The notes under the pieces: model-generated
Databases searched by the model: none
What the model was told of the DNA's origin: nothing
What the model saw: the letters and a program-made list of their open reading frames with translations, nothing else
Shown here: piece by piece, positions 11,730 to 23,129 of the stretch
Numbering within the stretch: the stretch's first letter is position 1
Layout: each line of letters begins with the position of its first letter
Assembly (NCBI GenBank): GCA_034508935.3
Contig: CM067450.1
Location: 4,729,756-4,793,755, forward strand
Origin: Berghia stephanieae
Lineage: Eukaryota > Mollusca > Gastropoda > Nudibranchia > Aeolidiidae
DNA length: 64,000 nucleotides
Reading direction: 5' to 3'
Made by a program: the position numbers and the translations under genes

Positions 11730-12260
11730 GTTTGTATTTAAGGGTTTTACGACATTTTGCAACACATTCAGGTAATATCAGCGCCAGTAAAAGGGACGAA
11801 AATGGGGATAGTAATGGGTCTAGAATTACAATTAAAACACCCAAGAAAAGGCCAGACAAAGGAGAATTGGTTCAAATAGGAACAAATGTACTCGCAGATT
11901 CCAAGAGCACACTATTAACGTACTTAGTTCGAGATCACTTAAAAAGTCTCATCCAGACATAAGCACAGGTCCCCAATAAGAGGAATACACTCAAATGTTT
12001 ACAAATCATACATAATGTGTAAATAAAAGATAATACGGTGAACAACAGGGAGATGATTTACAATACAATAAAAATATCCCCAAACTAACTATACATTTGA
12101 CTGTTTCCTCCCATCCAGGGGATCCGGCTAGGACCAGGACAAAACCAAATAATCTCATTCCAAGACAAAGACAGAAAGCATAATGGAAAACAGATATAGG
12201 GGATAGAAGACACAGTAAGTACCTCCCTGCCCATTATGGAAGGCCAGGAACCCTAACCAG
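11730..12260 (+). repeat. R540 repeat, copy A
   Basis: The family starts T-rich, then GGGTTTTACGGCGCTTGCAA. It passes TTGAGATCACCTAAAAGTCT and AGAGATGATTTACAA, and ends GGGAGGTCAGGAACCCCACC CAG. This copy is close to full length with small differences. It is preceded by AGATTTTCAACCCT at 11716-11729. The matching duplicate is not at its own right end but at 16329-16342, after another R540 copy. No protein is encoded. Read on the minus strand, the A-rich (AAAC)n-like end suggests a SINE or other non-autonomous retroelement moved by an RTE-like LINE. Confidence 0.88.
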
Positions 12261-12263
12261 AGA

Positions 12264-12268
12264 GCGAG

Positions 12269-12334
<66 letters not shown>

Positions 12335-12412
12335 TTTCCACGTGTAAGTAATTGTTTTTTTGTTTTAATGGGTTTTACGGCACTTGCAACACATTAAGGA
12401 CATATCAGTGTG
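12264..12412. repeat. (GA)n tract and R540 left-end fragment
   Basis: 12264-12331 is an interrupted (GA)n tract directly after R540 copy A. 12350-12412 then repeats the R540 left end (GGGTTTTACGGCACTTGCAA, CACATTAAGG) and stops. Confidence 0.85.
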
Positions 12413-12740
12413 ACGAACGATTTTCTTTCTCTTATGATTTCTTTATCATTCGTCAGCGTCTAATTCAAAACTACTTCAAATTTTAATGGGCAGCAATATT
12501 TGCGAAGGGAAATTACACCTTGAATTAAAACACTCAGAACATGAACAGTTTTATTATAAGTTATAGTTGGACGCCGAAGCAGCCCGAGCGATCGACTGAC
12601 CGAACACGTGATTAATTTTTTCTCGCGTCCTCTCGTCTAATCTCGTCACTCCAGAATAGAAAGAGGAGGAGGAGCTTATATAACGCAATGAAAGTTCTGT
12701 CCGATGACGGGTGGGGGGATATCACCTCTCCAAAACTTAC

Positions 12741-12949
12741 CTTATTATATGAGATCTTGAGATTCTTATCCAATCATCGATTGCTCGTTTGACAGCTCGC
12801 TTGTGAACAGTTAGGAGATCATCTATTGATTTATGGACAGGCGGCTTTGCGTAAAGGCGGTGAGTGTTGTATACATCAAAGAGTACCGCTGACCGATGGG
12901 TAAATAGTGGTTGTGTAACCCAAAAGCCCTGCCAACTCGACTGCAAGGT
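12741..12949 (-). other. Exon-like open frame, no recognised product
   Basis: On the minus strand an open stretch reads QSSWQGFWVTQPLFTHRS, DVYNTHRLYAKPPVHKSIDD and HKRAVKRAIDDWIRISRS. It is bounded upstream by an acceptor-like CCTTGCAG and downstream by a strong donor, AAG then GTAAGTTTTG. Flanking DNA (12560-12700) is richer in CpG than the surroundings. It may be an exon, possibly a 5' exon of a minus-strand gene, or chance. I see no family similarity. Confidence 0.3.
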
Positions 12950-13719
12950 CTTGTATGTAATAGTTGCGTCACCATCTCAACGCTCAGGAATTAATTAGTG
13001 AGGCAGGACTCTCAGTATATATATTCTAAAAAAAAAACTAAAAAAAACAACGCAATTAGTGTTTTAAACGCTTTTGAATCACACGAGATACATCAGTGTG
13101 CTCGTCGCATTGAGAATTGAAAAATGAGATATAAATCAAGAAAATCGACTGGAAAATTAAGAAATTGTCATTAAATTAAAAAATTTGCGCAATATTTTTT
13201 TCAAAGTCAATCGACTAGAAAAAAATGTTATTTCTAAGCCTATTTTTGTGAAACAAAGATAAATGTTCTCCTTTTTGCATGCTGATTCAAACAATGTGGT
13301 TTTCAAATTTATCGTATACGTACTCATTTGGAAGCTACAGAGAAAGGTGTTTTTGTGTAATCCCTTTCACACACACGCGCACATACACACACACCCACAC
13401 AAACATATACAAACAATACACATCCCTGGTCATCTATTGCCTATATTATTAATGTTAATGTATACATCCCATGCTGATTGTCACTACCCCCCACCCCCAA
13501 CCATTTCCACCATCCAAGTAGGCCTACCAGCGGCCTTTTCTCTTTGGTGTCGTATCATGGTCTCCCCGAAGCCTAACACCTCGGTAGTTTGTGGGTCAAA
13601 CCCCCCTCACCCCTTCTCCCGTAATAAATTTATAATTTTCTCTCCGTATCTAGGTTAGAGCGCCACATGCACAATTATATACTATTGAATGACACTGACC
13701 TTGCCCCTCCCCTAACACA

Positions 13720-14330
13720 TGGTAGGGGAGGCCTGCGGTAGTCTCCATTGTTTCCTTCTCCGTTTCTTGTCAGCTGAAGCCAACAGCAACCAAAGCTATC
13801 CTCTATCACGTGACCTTAGATCCGATGCTGCATATCGCTTGAGAGCCTTCACTCCAGATCTCGTTCATGGTCACGTGAGAAGGCTAGATCCGTTCGGGTT
13901 CGGCGTCTCGATCGGCCCGATTTCGTTAAAAGCCTAATCAATTAAGCTAATGTAAACATAAACTCGTCAAAGCCATTGTATAACGGGACGCTATCCTACC
14001 ACTCAACTTTCCGCTTTAGGCTTATTCATCTGTTCAAGGAAACAATTGACTGCATATCTCCTGCTAATTGTCCTTTCCGAACAAGTCTTCATGTGTGCAT
14101 ATTCCCTGAGGTTTGCGTCTCGTTCAAGAGTAGCTAAAATTGCAATTAATGTTCTAGCTCTACGTTATCTCTTCCCGCTATAGTTGTTAATCAAAAGCAT
14201 CTGAATTTCATTGGCTATCAAAATAGGAACAATCTTTCTGATTGGCTATCCCTATAATTGGTTGGCGTGCCTTATTTTACAAAACCAAATTCATCTCTGA
14301 ACCGAATCACACACACACTAAGAATCCCAA
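13720..14330. promoter_or_regulatory. Possible promoter-like region (E-boxes and CCAAT boxes)
   Basis: Less AT-rich than its neighbours. It holds two TCACGTGA-type E-boxes (near 13806 and 13871) within partly inverted surroundings (TAGATCCG in both), and three inverted CCAAT boxes (ATTGG) near 14210, 14240 and 14260. That combination is common in metazoan promoters. No gene start can be attached to it, so the call is tentative. Confidence 0.25.
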
Positions 14331-14392
14331 GGAAGAAGGGCCAATTCTTAAACTTCAAACTTGTAAAAGTTCAACTATCTCTCGGTTGAAGG

Positions 14393-14694
14393 TCCTTGGC
14401 TAGCACCCACCATTGCCCAGTCCGTGCCCAATCCCTGCCTACCAGTCCTTGCTTAGCACCCAATCCCTGCCTACCAGTCCTTGCTTAGCACCCAATCCCT
14501 GTCTACCAGTCTTTGCTTAGCACCCAATCCCTGTCTACCAGTCCTTGCTTAGCACCCAATCCCTGCCTACCAGTCCTTGCTTAGCACTCAATCCCTGTCT
14601 ACCAGTCCTTGCTTAGCACCCAATCCCTGTCTACCAGTCCTTGCTTAGCACCCAATCCCTGTCTACCAGTCCTTGCTTAGCACCCAATCCCTGA
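14393..14694. repeat. 32-bp minisatellite
   Basis: About nine tandem copies of a 32-bp unit built from CACCCAATCCCTGYCTACC and AGTCCTTGCTTAG, with only a few base changes. An R540 copy has inserted at its right end, inside the last unit. Confidence 0.95.
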
Positions 14695-15223
14695 TGTTTT
14701 TTTGTTTTTAAGTGTTTTACGGCGCTTGCAACTCATTAAGGTCATATCAGCGCCAGTAAAAAGGAAGAAAATGGGATAGTAAAAAGTTCTAGAATTACAA
14801 TAAAGCATCCTAGAAAAGTGAAGACAAAGGGGAATTGGTTCAAATAAGAAACAGGCGTAGATTCCAAAAGCACTCTATCAAAGTACTTAGTTTGAGATCA
14901 CTAAAAGTCTCATCCAGACACAGGCACAGGTCCCCGCTAAGAGGAACACACTCAAATGTTTTACAAATCATAATATACAATATAAAGAAAGCACAATACA
15001 GTGCATAACAGAGAGATGATTTACAAGGAAAAAAAATATCATCTCCCAAAACTATAACTATACATTCGACCGTTTCCCTCCCAGCCAAGGAACTCCGGCA
15101 AGGATCAGGACAAAACTAAGTAATCTCATTCCAAGACAATGACAGGAAACAATTGGAAAACGGGTATGGGGGGATAGAAGACACAGCATGTACCTCCCTG
15201 CCCATTATGGGAGGTCAGGATCT
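14695..15223 (+). repeat. R540 repeat inserted into the minisatellite
   Basis: Full-length copy, from the T-rich left end (GTGTTTTACGGCGCTTGCAA) to CCCATTATGGGAGGTCAGG. A target duplication AATCCCTGA is seen at 14686-14694 and 15224-15232; the left one is part of the 32-bp minisatellite unit. Confidence 0.92.
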
Positions 15224-15754
15224 AATCCCTGAAGTCATTCCTCGCCGACACCAGAACCTTCCTGTGAGCCCGTAGCCACAACACACTGTTGCGAAGTCAA
15301 GAAAACCCTGGAGACCAGGAGCCAACCTTGAACTAGTGGATACTGCCTCGTCATTTGACCAATCAAGCAAGCCGACTGGATTAATGATGAGCCAACCGGG
15401 CTTATAGCATTTTCAAATGTATTTTCCACTGACACAAATTATTAAAATCAAATAAATAAATATATAATAAATTAGATCCACTCAAGTAGAGCCATTCTTC
15501 CTGAGATTAAATGAATCAGGGATAACAAGTAAATTGTCAAATATACATCATCCATAATTTTCATTCTACCTTCCACTTATTCTCTCTATCTTTTCCTGTA
15601 ACAATCTAATTAAACTTTATGTATAGAATTGTTATTGTTGTATTGGGCGTTACTATTGTCTTGACTCACTTGTATCAATACAATTAGTTATAAGGGACCA
15701 TAAGGCTATTCTTATCACCCCTAGATTAAACCTGAGCCGTTTGTGGTGTAGGTT

Positions 15755-16328
15755 GAGTGGCGCAGCTGGTAACGAGAGCCATAGCGTGCATACTAGTTCG
15801 AATTCAGACCATTGAGCAATTGGTTGGACTCGAACCCACAATAAAACCACAATACCCCGCCACAACCAGCGCCAGTAAAAAGGAAGAAAATGGGATAGTA
15901 ATAGGTCTGGAATTACAATTAAAACACCCAAGAAAAGGTAAGACAAAGGGGAATTGGTTCAAATAGGAAATAGATGTAGATTTCAAGAGCACATTATCAA
16001 CGTACTTAGTTCGAGATCACCTAAAAGTCTCATCCAGACATAAGCACAGGTCCCCACTAAGAGGAATACACTCAAATGTTTACAAATCATACATAATGTG
16101 TAAATAAAAGATAATACTGTGAATAACAGTGAGATGATTTACAATACAATAAAAAAAAAACTAACAAAACATTTGACTGTTACCCTCCCATCCAGGGCCA
16201 GGACAAAACCAAGTAATCCCAATTTAAGACAAAGACAGAAAGCAAGCATATTGGAAAACAGATGTAGGGGGATAGAAGACACAGTAAGTACCTCCCTGCC
16301 CACTATGGGAAGGTCGGAAACCCCACCC
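15755..16328 (+). repeat. tRNA-like segment followed by left-truncated R540 copy B
   Basis: 15755-15830 looks tRNA-like (GAGTGGCGCAGCTGGTAACG, then TAGTTCGAATTC). From 15867 the R540 body starts abruptly at CAGCGCCAGTAAAAAGG, lacking the T-rich left end, and runs to CACTATGGGAAGGTCGG and CCCCACCC. Immediately right, 16329-16342 is AGATTTTCAACCCT, the partner of the duplicate left of copy A. Confidence 0.8.
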
Positions 16329-16505
16329 AGATTTTCAACCCTTATTTGCACACATTGGTAAAGCTATTGAATACAACTCGCTGTAATTAACTTTCTTGTC
16401 ACGAACATCATCAGGTGCTATGACTATTTTTTTTTTATTATTATTATTTTCTTCTTAGGCAGTTTCAGGTTATCAAACCGCAAAGGGTATGGCACTAAGC
16501 AATCT

Positions 16506-16526
16506 GCTCAGCTCCATATATATATA

Positions 16527-16622
<96 letters not shown>
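16506..16622. repeat. (TA)n then (TC)n microsatellite
   Basis: A short TATATA run is followed by about 110 bp of nearly pure (TC)n, then a C-rich edge. It lies just 3' of the zinc-finger gene. Confidence 0.97.
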
Positions 16623-17017
16623 CCCCTCCCCACCGACAATGTGTGGGGCCAAAACTCACTTTAGTTAGTTGAAACCGTGAAACCGTTTGTGGATGCTGTG
16701 AAAAATTTACTTAATAAATGTAGGACATAATTTTGGAATTCTGGTAAATGCCATGCCACATGTCAAACATTAAAATTGTTTTTCTCCCATATGAATTCTG
16801 ATGTGTCATTTCAAACATGTACCAAGAGTAATTTTATGCCTTTTGACAGGTCAGACATTTGACTGGTCTTTATCTCAAATGAATTTTGATGTGTCGTTGT
16901 AAATATGTGTTCTTTATAAATTCCTTTCCACAGGTCAGACATTTGAAAGTCTTTCTCCCGTATGAAATTTGATGTGTTGATTTAAATTTGACACCTGAGG
17001 AAACGCCTTTCTGCAGG

Positions 17018-19518
17018 TCAGACATTTGAATGTCCTGTATGAGTTCTGATGTGTCGTTGTAAATTAGAACTCGTGACAAATGCTTTTCCACAAGTCAGAC
17101 ATTTGATTGGTCTTTCACCTGTATGAGTTCTGATGTGTCGTTGTAAACTTTTTTTCATAATAAATGCCTTTCCACAGGTAAGACAATTGAATGGTCTTTC
17201 ACCTGTATGAGTTCTGATGTGTCGTTGTAAACTTTGTTTCATAATAAATGCCTTTCCACAGGTAATACAATTGAATGGTCTTTCTCCTGTATGAGTTTTG
17301 ATGTGTAATTGTAATTCTTGTTTCCTGATAAATACCTTTCCACAGGTTGGACATTTGAATGGTCTTTCTCCTGTGTGAGTTCTGATGTGTAATTGTAATT
17401 CTTGTTTCCTGATAAATGCCTTTCCACAGGTTGTACATTTGAATGGTCTTTCTCCTGTGTGAGTTCTGATGTGTAATTGTAATTCTTGTTTCCTGATAAA
17501 TGCCTTTCCACAGGTTGTACATTTGAATGGTCTTTCTCCTGTGTGAATTCTGATGTGTAATTGTAATCTGTGTTTCGTCATAAATACCTTTCCACAGGTT
17601 GGACATTTGAATGGTCTTTCTCCTGTGTGAGTTCTGATGTGTAATTGTAATTCTACTTTCCTGATAAATCCCTTTCCACAGGTTGTACATTTGAATGGTC
17701 TTTCTCCTGTGTGAGTTCTGATGTGTAATTGTAATTCTTGTTTCCTGATAAATGCCTTTCCACAGGTTGGACATTTGAATGGTCTTTCTCCTGTGTGAGT
17801 TCTGATGTGTAATTGTAATTCTTCTTTCCTGATAAATGCCTTTCCACAGGTTGTACATTTGAATGGTCTTTCTCCTGTGTGAGTTCTGATGTGTAATTGT
17901 AATTTTTGTTTCGTCATAAATACCTTTCCACAGGTTGGACATTTGAATGGTCTTTCTCCTGTGTGAGTTCTGATGTGACATTTTAAATTAGAACTCTTGA
18001 CAAATGCCTTTCCACAGGTAAGACATTTGAATGGTCTTTCTCCTGTATGAGTTCTGATGTGTACTTGTAAACTTTGTTTCGCCTTAAATACCTTTCCACA
18101 AGTCAGACATTTGAATGGTCTTTCTCCTTTATGAGATCTGATGTGTCGTTGTAAACTTTGTTTCGTGGAAGTCAGACAATTGAATGGTCTTTCTCCTGTA
18201 TGAGATCTGCTGTGTCGTTGTAAACTTTGTTTCGTGGGAAATGCCTTTTCACAAGTAAGACAATTGAATGGTCTTTCTCCTGTGTGAGTTCTGATGTGTA
18301 CTTTTAAATCATAACTTTTGACAAATGCCTTTCCACAGGTTGGACATTTGAATGGTCTTTCTCCTGTATGAATTCTGATGTGTAATTGTAATTCTTGTTT
18401 CCTAACAAATGCCTTTCCACAAGTCAGACAGTTGAATGGTCTTTCTCCTGTGTGAGTTCTGATGTGTGCTTTTAAATTATAACGTTTGGCAAATGCCTTT
18501 CCACAGGTTGTACATTTGAATGGTCTTTCTCCTGTGTGAATTCTGATGTGTAATTGTAAATTTTGTTTCGTGATAAATGCCTTTTCACAGGTTGGACATT
18601 TGAATGGTCTTTCTCCTGTGTGACTTCTAGTATGCCTTAAAAGGTTTGATCTACAAGGAAATACCTTCCAACAAATAGAACATTTACAAGACTTAATTTT
18701 AGAATTCTCATGGGTCTTTTCTTCTTTTTGAGCATCAATGGATGACTTGAAGACTGAATTAACAGAAACATTTTTGTAACAAGAATTATGAGATTTCTCA
18801 TCCATTTTTGCCTTATCTATTTCAATAGAATCAGCGTCTGGTCCATCGTGATTTGTAGAAAGTTGTTCAAAAGGTGTATCATGATTGGTTTGGACCTCAG
18901 TGCCAGGCTTGTGCCACTCCACACAACTGTCTGTATATTCATCTACATCAATTTCAACTTGAAAGTCTTCATTGTTCAAAGACTGGCCACAGTCGTCAAC
19001 ATCGTTGTTATCTGTAAAAGGGAAAAGAGAATTTTTACCTTGAGAAAATATTGCAGTGATAAATTATCCCCATTGAAAGAGTTGCATTGTAGGTATAAAT
19101 AACAACATCAGTAAAACCAAAAGATAAGTTAGCTAAACGACTGAGAATGTCCACATGCTGAGATTGATCAAATCTCGAGATTAAAAATCAAAAGATAAAT
19201 GTGTCAATTTTAAATCATAAATTTCATTACACAAACTGTGTTGTCAAATGATATGGCAGCATGAAATACAATATTTAGGTAATTGCTCATACTGCAAATT
19301 AGACCTGTACAAAAATAAATAAATTAAATAATTAATTAACAAATAAATTAATGTTTTAAAATCGTGATCAAAATAACAACAATGAAGAAGATGATGATGA
19401 TGATGATGATGATGATGAATATGATAATGATGACAGGGTGTTCAGCAAAGTACCAGACTGAAAAATCCTACCCAGAAAATTAAGAACCAAATGCGGCAAG
19501 AAGTCACGCGAATACATA

Positions 19519-19590
<72 letters not shown>

Positions 19591-22500
19591 GTGTTCCTTT
19601 TCAGCGCTAAATGTCGAAGCTTCAAAGTGCTTTACAATATACTTATCAAACCATAAACACACTCTCACTCATACCGAGCCAAACAGACACACATAACAGT
19701 CACATACATTAACTATGCAAGTTTTACAAAATGAAATTGGACATTCAACAAAATGGAATAAAAAAATAAAAGGAATAATTTGCTAATCAAGAAGAAAATT
19801 ATTTCTGGAAAAGACAAGTTTTCTGATTTTTCTTTAAATTTTCTACACTGCCCATGAGCCTTACTGACAAAGGAAGCGAGTTCCAAATGGTAGGTCCTGC
19901 TTTATACAAAGATCTATCGTCAAAATTAGTAAGCTGTGTTTTTGACACTTTTAGTAGCTGGATCTCTGATGACCTATGCACCTACTCACCGACTTGGAGG
20001 TCATCGTTGTGACTTAAATTGAATCACAACATATAAAAGCCAACTTTTTAAATTACTATTATTAATACTAACTCGTTTAAGATGAGAGAGGTTAGTCCAA
20101 ATGGTGCTAAATAATCAGGTTTAGTTCCACTATTACTAATACTAACACGTTTAAGATGAGAGAGGTTAGTCCAAATGGTGCTAAATAATCAGGTTTAGTT
20201 CCAGCACATTAAGAGATCATCATTGTGACTTTGATTGAATCGCAACATATAAAAGCCAATTTCTTAAATTACTATTACTAATACTAACAAGTGTTTATTG
20301 CTTGGTCACTGTTATGGTCTAAGAGAGATGTCTTGATTAAATTATCAAATTTGAAATTTTTACCATTGGATTGTGAGTCGGGTTGGACTCCCAGATGAGC
20401 TGCAAGCTGTTCCTCTGTTTCCAGTGTGTCATTCATCAACATCTCCACCATTTGAGTCACAATTGATTCTGTAGCCACACTTGCATAGCCAGCTGAAATA
20501 AATGCACAAAGAAATAAGGGGGGTCTTTGTAGCCACACTTATTGGTCATAGAAAGGTCACTTTAAATACCTTAAAATATTTTAAAACCTGAATTGATAAT
20601 TAATTTTGAAACAAAGATAAATCAAAATGTTATGAAGTTTATTTTATTTATATGTTATGGCTATACCTACACATCTCATCTTTTGAGAAGAACGTTTTTT
20701 CTCATAGATACTTTTGTTACTTTTATTTAATCTGTATGGAAAATTTGATATTGCCAAGCAGCCCAGTACCAAACTGACAAATTATTACATCATTCCAAAA
20801 TTTAATATCCTCTTCCTGTTCCTTGACTGCCTGTTCCCGTTTCATCAAGGATTTTTTTTAAAAAGTGTGTTTATCTTGTAATGTTTAGTTAGGTCTAGCT
20901 ATTTCTTTGGTATAGATTTACACCTATCAAGGTCCATAGAGGTAAATTTGCCACAGTCAAAAAAATAGCTTTATATGTTCTCACATGCCTGGTAACACCT
21001 GTGAGTAATGCAACAGTGGAGAGGATCTTCTCACTAGTCACTCCCATAAAAACAAAAGCCTCGCAACAGACTCCATGTGCTGGCCCTTGATTCTTTGATC
21101 AGGAGTACAGCCCATCTCTTACTTAGTGGCAAATGTTGTCCTGATTTCAAACCCACCCAGGAAATTCTTGATCTCTTCAAATCGGATATCGTACACGCAA
21201 GATGGAAATGAGGACAACAGCAGCAGTAGCAGAAATATTGAAACTGAAGATGTGGAGACGTCATATGTTTAATAAATTAAATAAGTACACATTCTATTGT
21301 CGTTTGTTTGTTTATTGCTTTAGGTCTCTTCCAACACAAATGAGGTTATATGAGAGACCGCTGAAACAAAAAAAACAAGCAATCTAACAAAAATAGTACA
21401 AATGTAAATCAAAATCATAACCTAAAGATATAAGCTAAATTATAAATAACCAAGAACAAACAGGCAGAAGATTTACAGAAAAAAAATATCCCCTGTCAAA
21501 AATACAATCACAAACCAAAGAAGCAGGATAGGCTTAGGCTAGTAAAGAGAAGAAGAAACGACATCACTATCGGATCGTACACCCATGCGAACATCATAGG
21601 TATATGATTCAAGGGTGATGCTCCCATCCAACCACCCGCATTCTATTGTCGTGCCATTCTGTCTGCCTCAAGTAAAATGATTGTACCTTAACTATTCAGA
21701 CGACCTTGAAAAATGACAAAACATTGTCCAAGATAGATATTACATCTAGATACGATCTACCAAAACACAACAAAGCTGGAAAGACCTCACACCTGAAATC
21801 AGTAAGTCTGCTAATCATTTCCCTATCCTCTATGACTTTGTTTAATAATATAGCTATATTCAAAACTAGTGTTAATTCATTAGGCATTGGTAATGACAAT
21901 AATATCGTTATAGACTGTACCTTGTCTAGTCTCCAAGACCACAGACGTGACCTCTGAACCCAAACCATTGTAAGGAACAGGCTCCTCACAAATTGTTTTA
22001 TAACTCTGATCACCTTTGTTGACATTGAAGGGTTCCTGGAAAAAAAAGGGAAGAGAAAGAAAGAATGGAATGAAAAGAAACAATAAAGGTAGAGATTTTA
22101 TATCAAGGTTGGACAGCCACCTGCACTACACAACTTGATACAAACAAAATAAAGAAAACTTGTCAGTGTTAACTCAATACCTCCATTTAAAATTTATTTA
22201 CAAAAATAGTGATCATCTGGCCAGATAGGCCAGGACAAGGAAAAGTCACAAAATGTTTTGGAGACTTTTGTGTTCTTTTGGGATAACAATCTAAACAAGG
22301 ACAACGACTGATTTTCAATCTTTGGTTTTTTTTTTACATTATTATTATTATCATCATAATCTCATTGTTGCCATAATTACAATCATCACCATCATCATCA
22401 TCATCATCAGGGACCACACGGAAGTAGAAAGGAATATCTCACCTGAAGTTGTGTCCCAAGTGATGATGTCACGGATGAAAGCTCTGCTGTTGTCATTTTG

Positions 22501-22948
22501 GATTCAAATTTAATGTTATCCCCAATATCAACGCTCTGTGAATCTTCACCTTCAAGTTTAACAATAACATTAGTGAATTGTGAACAAGTGTAGGAAGAGT
22601 TCTCTGCCTTGACGTCTTCATCTTCAGGTTTTACATTGACATCAGTCGTATGGAAAAAGTTCTCTGCCTTGACGTCTTCATCATCAAGTTTAACATTGAC
22701 ATTCATGGACTTCGAATGGGACTCTGGTATATTTTCAGCATCTATCAATTCAAGTTTAACACTGACATCAGAAGGCTGACATGCAGTCTCCGATGACCTT
22801 CCAGTTTCCACTAGATCTTCAGGGTAGTAAATGATGGGAAGGAATTCTCTGTCTTTACATCTTCCAATCTGACATTCAAATGTTTGAAATCTTCATGTGA
22901 AAACTTGATGTTTTTGTCCATTTCAATTTTACAAGACCCTTCCATCAT
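17018..22948 (-). CDS. C2H2 zinc-finger protein, 20 tandem fingers, multi-exon
   Basis: Probable DNA-binding regulator. Exons in transcript order: 22443-22948 (start ATGATG; splice acceptor at 22981), 21921-22035, 20364-20492, 17018-19011. The last three introns are GT-AG with matching phases. The N-terminal part is acidic and holds about eight SUMO-type motifs (VKTE, VKLE, VKAE, VKPE, IKFE). The last exon encodes 20 fingers with TGERPFKC linkers; finger 7 lacks five residues including its second Cys, so 19 look intact. A 7-base loss after the last HTG shifts the frame to GHSNV and a stop; one or two more finger-like units lie out of frame at about 16780-17017. In the first exon the frame closes near 22811 and resumes in another frame; either a frameshift or an 83-nt intron (22776-22858, GTAAAG to TGTCAG) would explain it. 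A possible upstream first exon is 41256-41278. Confidence 0.88.
19379..19432. repeat. (GAT)n microsatellite
   Basis: A run of GAT/ATG triplets with minor interruptions, in the last intron of the zinc-finger gene. Confidence 0.9.
19515..19985 (-). mobile_element. L2/CR1-like LINE 3' end with (TTA)n tail
   Basis: On the minus strand a short frame reads SLYKAGPTIWNSLPLSVR then NLKKNQKTCLFQK and stops at about 19799, like the C-terminus of L2/CR1-type LINE proteins (WNSLP box). The 3' UTR ends with TTGTAAAGCACTTTGAAGC and TAGCGCTGAAAAGGAACAC, then about 67 bp of (TTA)n. It is heavily 5'-truncated and lies in a zinc-finger gene intron, same strand as the gene. Confidence 0.7.
20030..20285. repeat. 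Tandem duplication, about 74-bp unit
   Basis: The block ACTAACTCGTTTAAGATGAG through AATCAGGTTTAGTTCC is repeated twice head-to-tail (about 20058-20205). Flanking pieces (GAATCACAACATATAAAAGC, TTAAATTACTATT) recur on both sides, so a larger unit may have been involved. It is intronic. Confidence 0.8.
20985..21210 (+). pseudogene. hAT transposase C-terminal (dimerisation) fragment
   Basis: Two plus-strand frames carry hAT dimerisation-domain sequence: VTPVSNATVERIFSLV and IKTK, then after a frameshift RNRLHVLALDSLIRSTAHLL and DLFKSDIVHARWK before a stop. A short insertion or deletion near 21063 separates them. No terminal repeats were found. It is a decayed transposase or transposase-derived relic in a zinc-finger gene intron, on the opposite strand. 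Confidence 0.7.
21304..21638 (-). mobile_element. Complete short retroelement with 14-bp target duplication
   Basis: Flanked by CATTCTATTGTCGT at 21290-21303 and 21639-21652. Read on the minus strand it ends in an A/C-rich tail (AAACAAACAAAC-like). The body has ATTTACAGAAAAAAAATAT and ends near GATGCTCCCATCC on the plus strand, a layout like R540 but shorter and barely alignable. It is probably a sister SINE family, intronic in the zinc-finger gene. Confidence 0.8.
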
Positions 22949-23129
22949 TACTTCTCTAAACAGGATGTAAGAAGGAACACTGAAAAAAGAAACACAGCAC
23001 CACAAGAAATGTTGAGATAATGGAAAATGAGAGCCTGTTTTGATATAAAATCTATGAGTTTGACAGGGATTTAAAAACACTATCAGGTTGACAATACCTA
23101 ATAGAGATGCCAACTTTGATATCATTTGT

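Noticed and set aside
13719-13937. 72-residue frame as a gene
   Set aside because: No similarity or splice context; the region is better described as possibly regulatory.
14393-14694. CRISPR-like array (also 23640-23975, 48063-48318, 62905-63105)
   Set aside because: The units are contiguous tandem repeats without unique spacers, in an animal genome with no cas genes; minisatellites.
17199-17981. 260-residue repeated frame inside the zinc-finger exon
   Set aside because: A shadow frame of the 84-bp finger repeat; the finger frame is the coding one.
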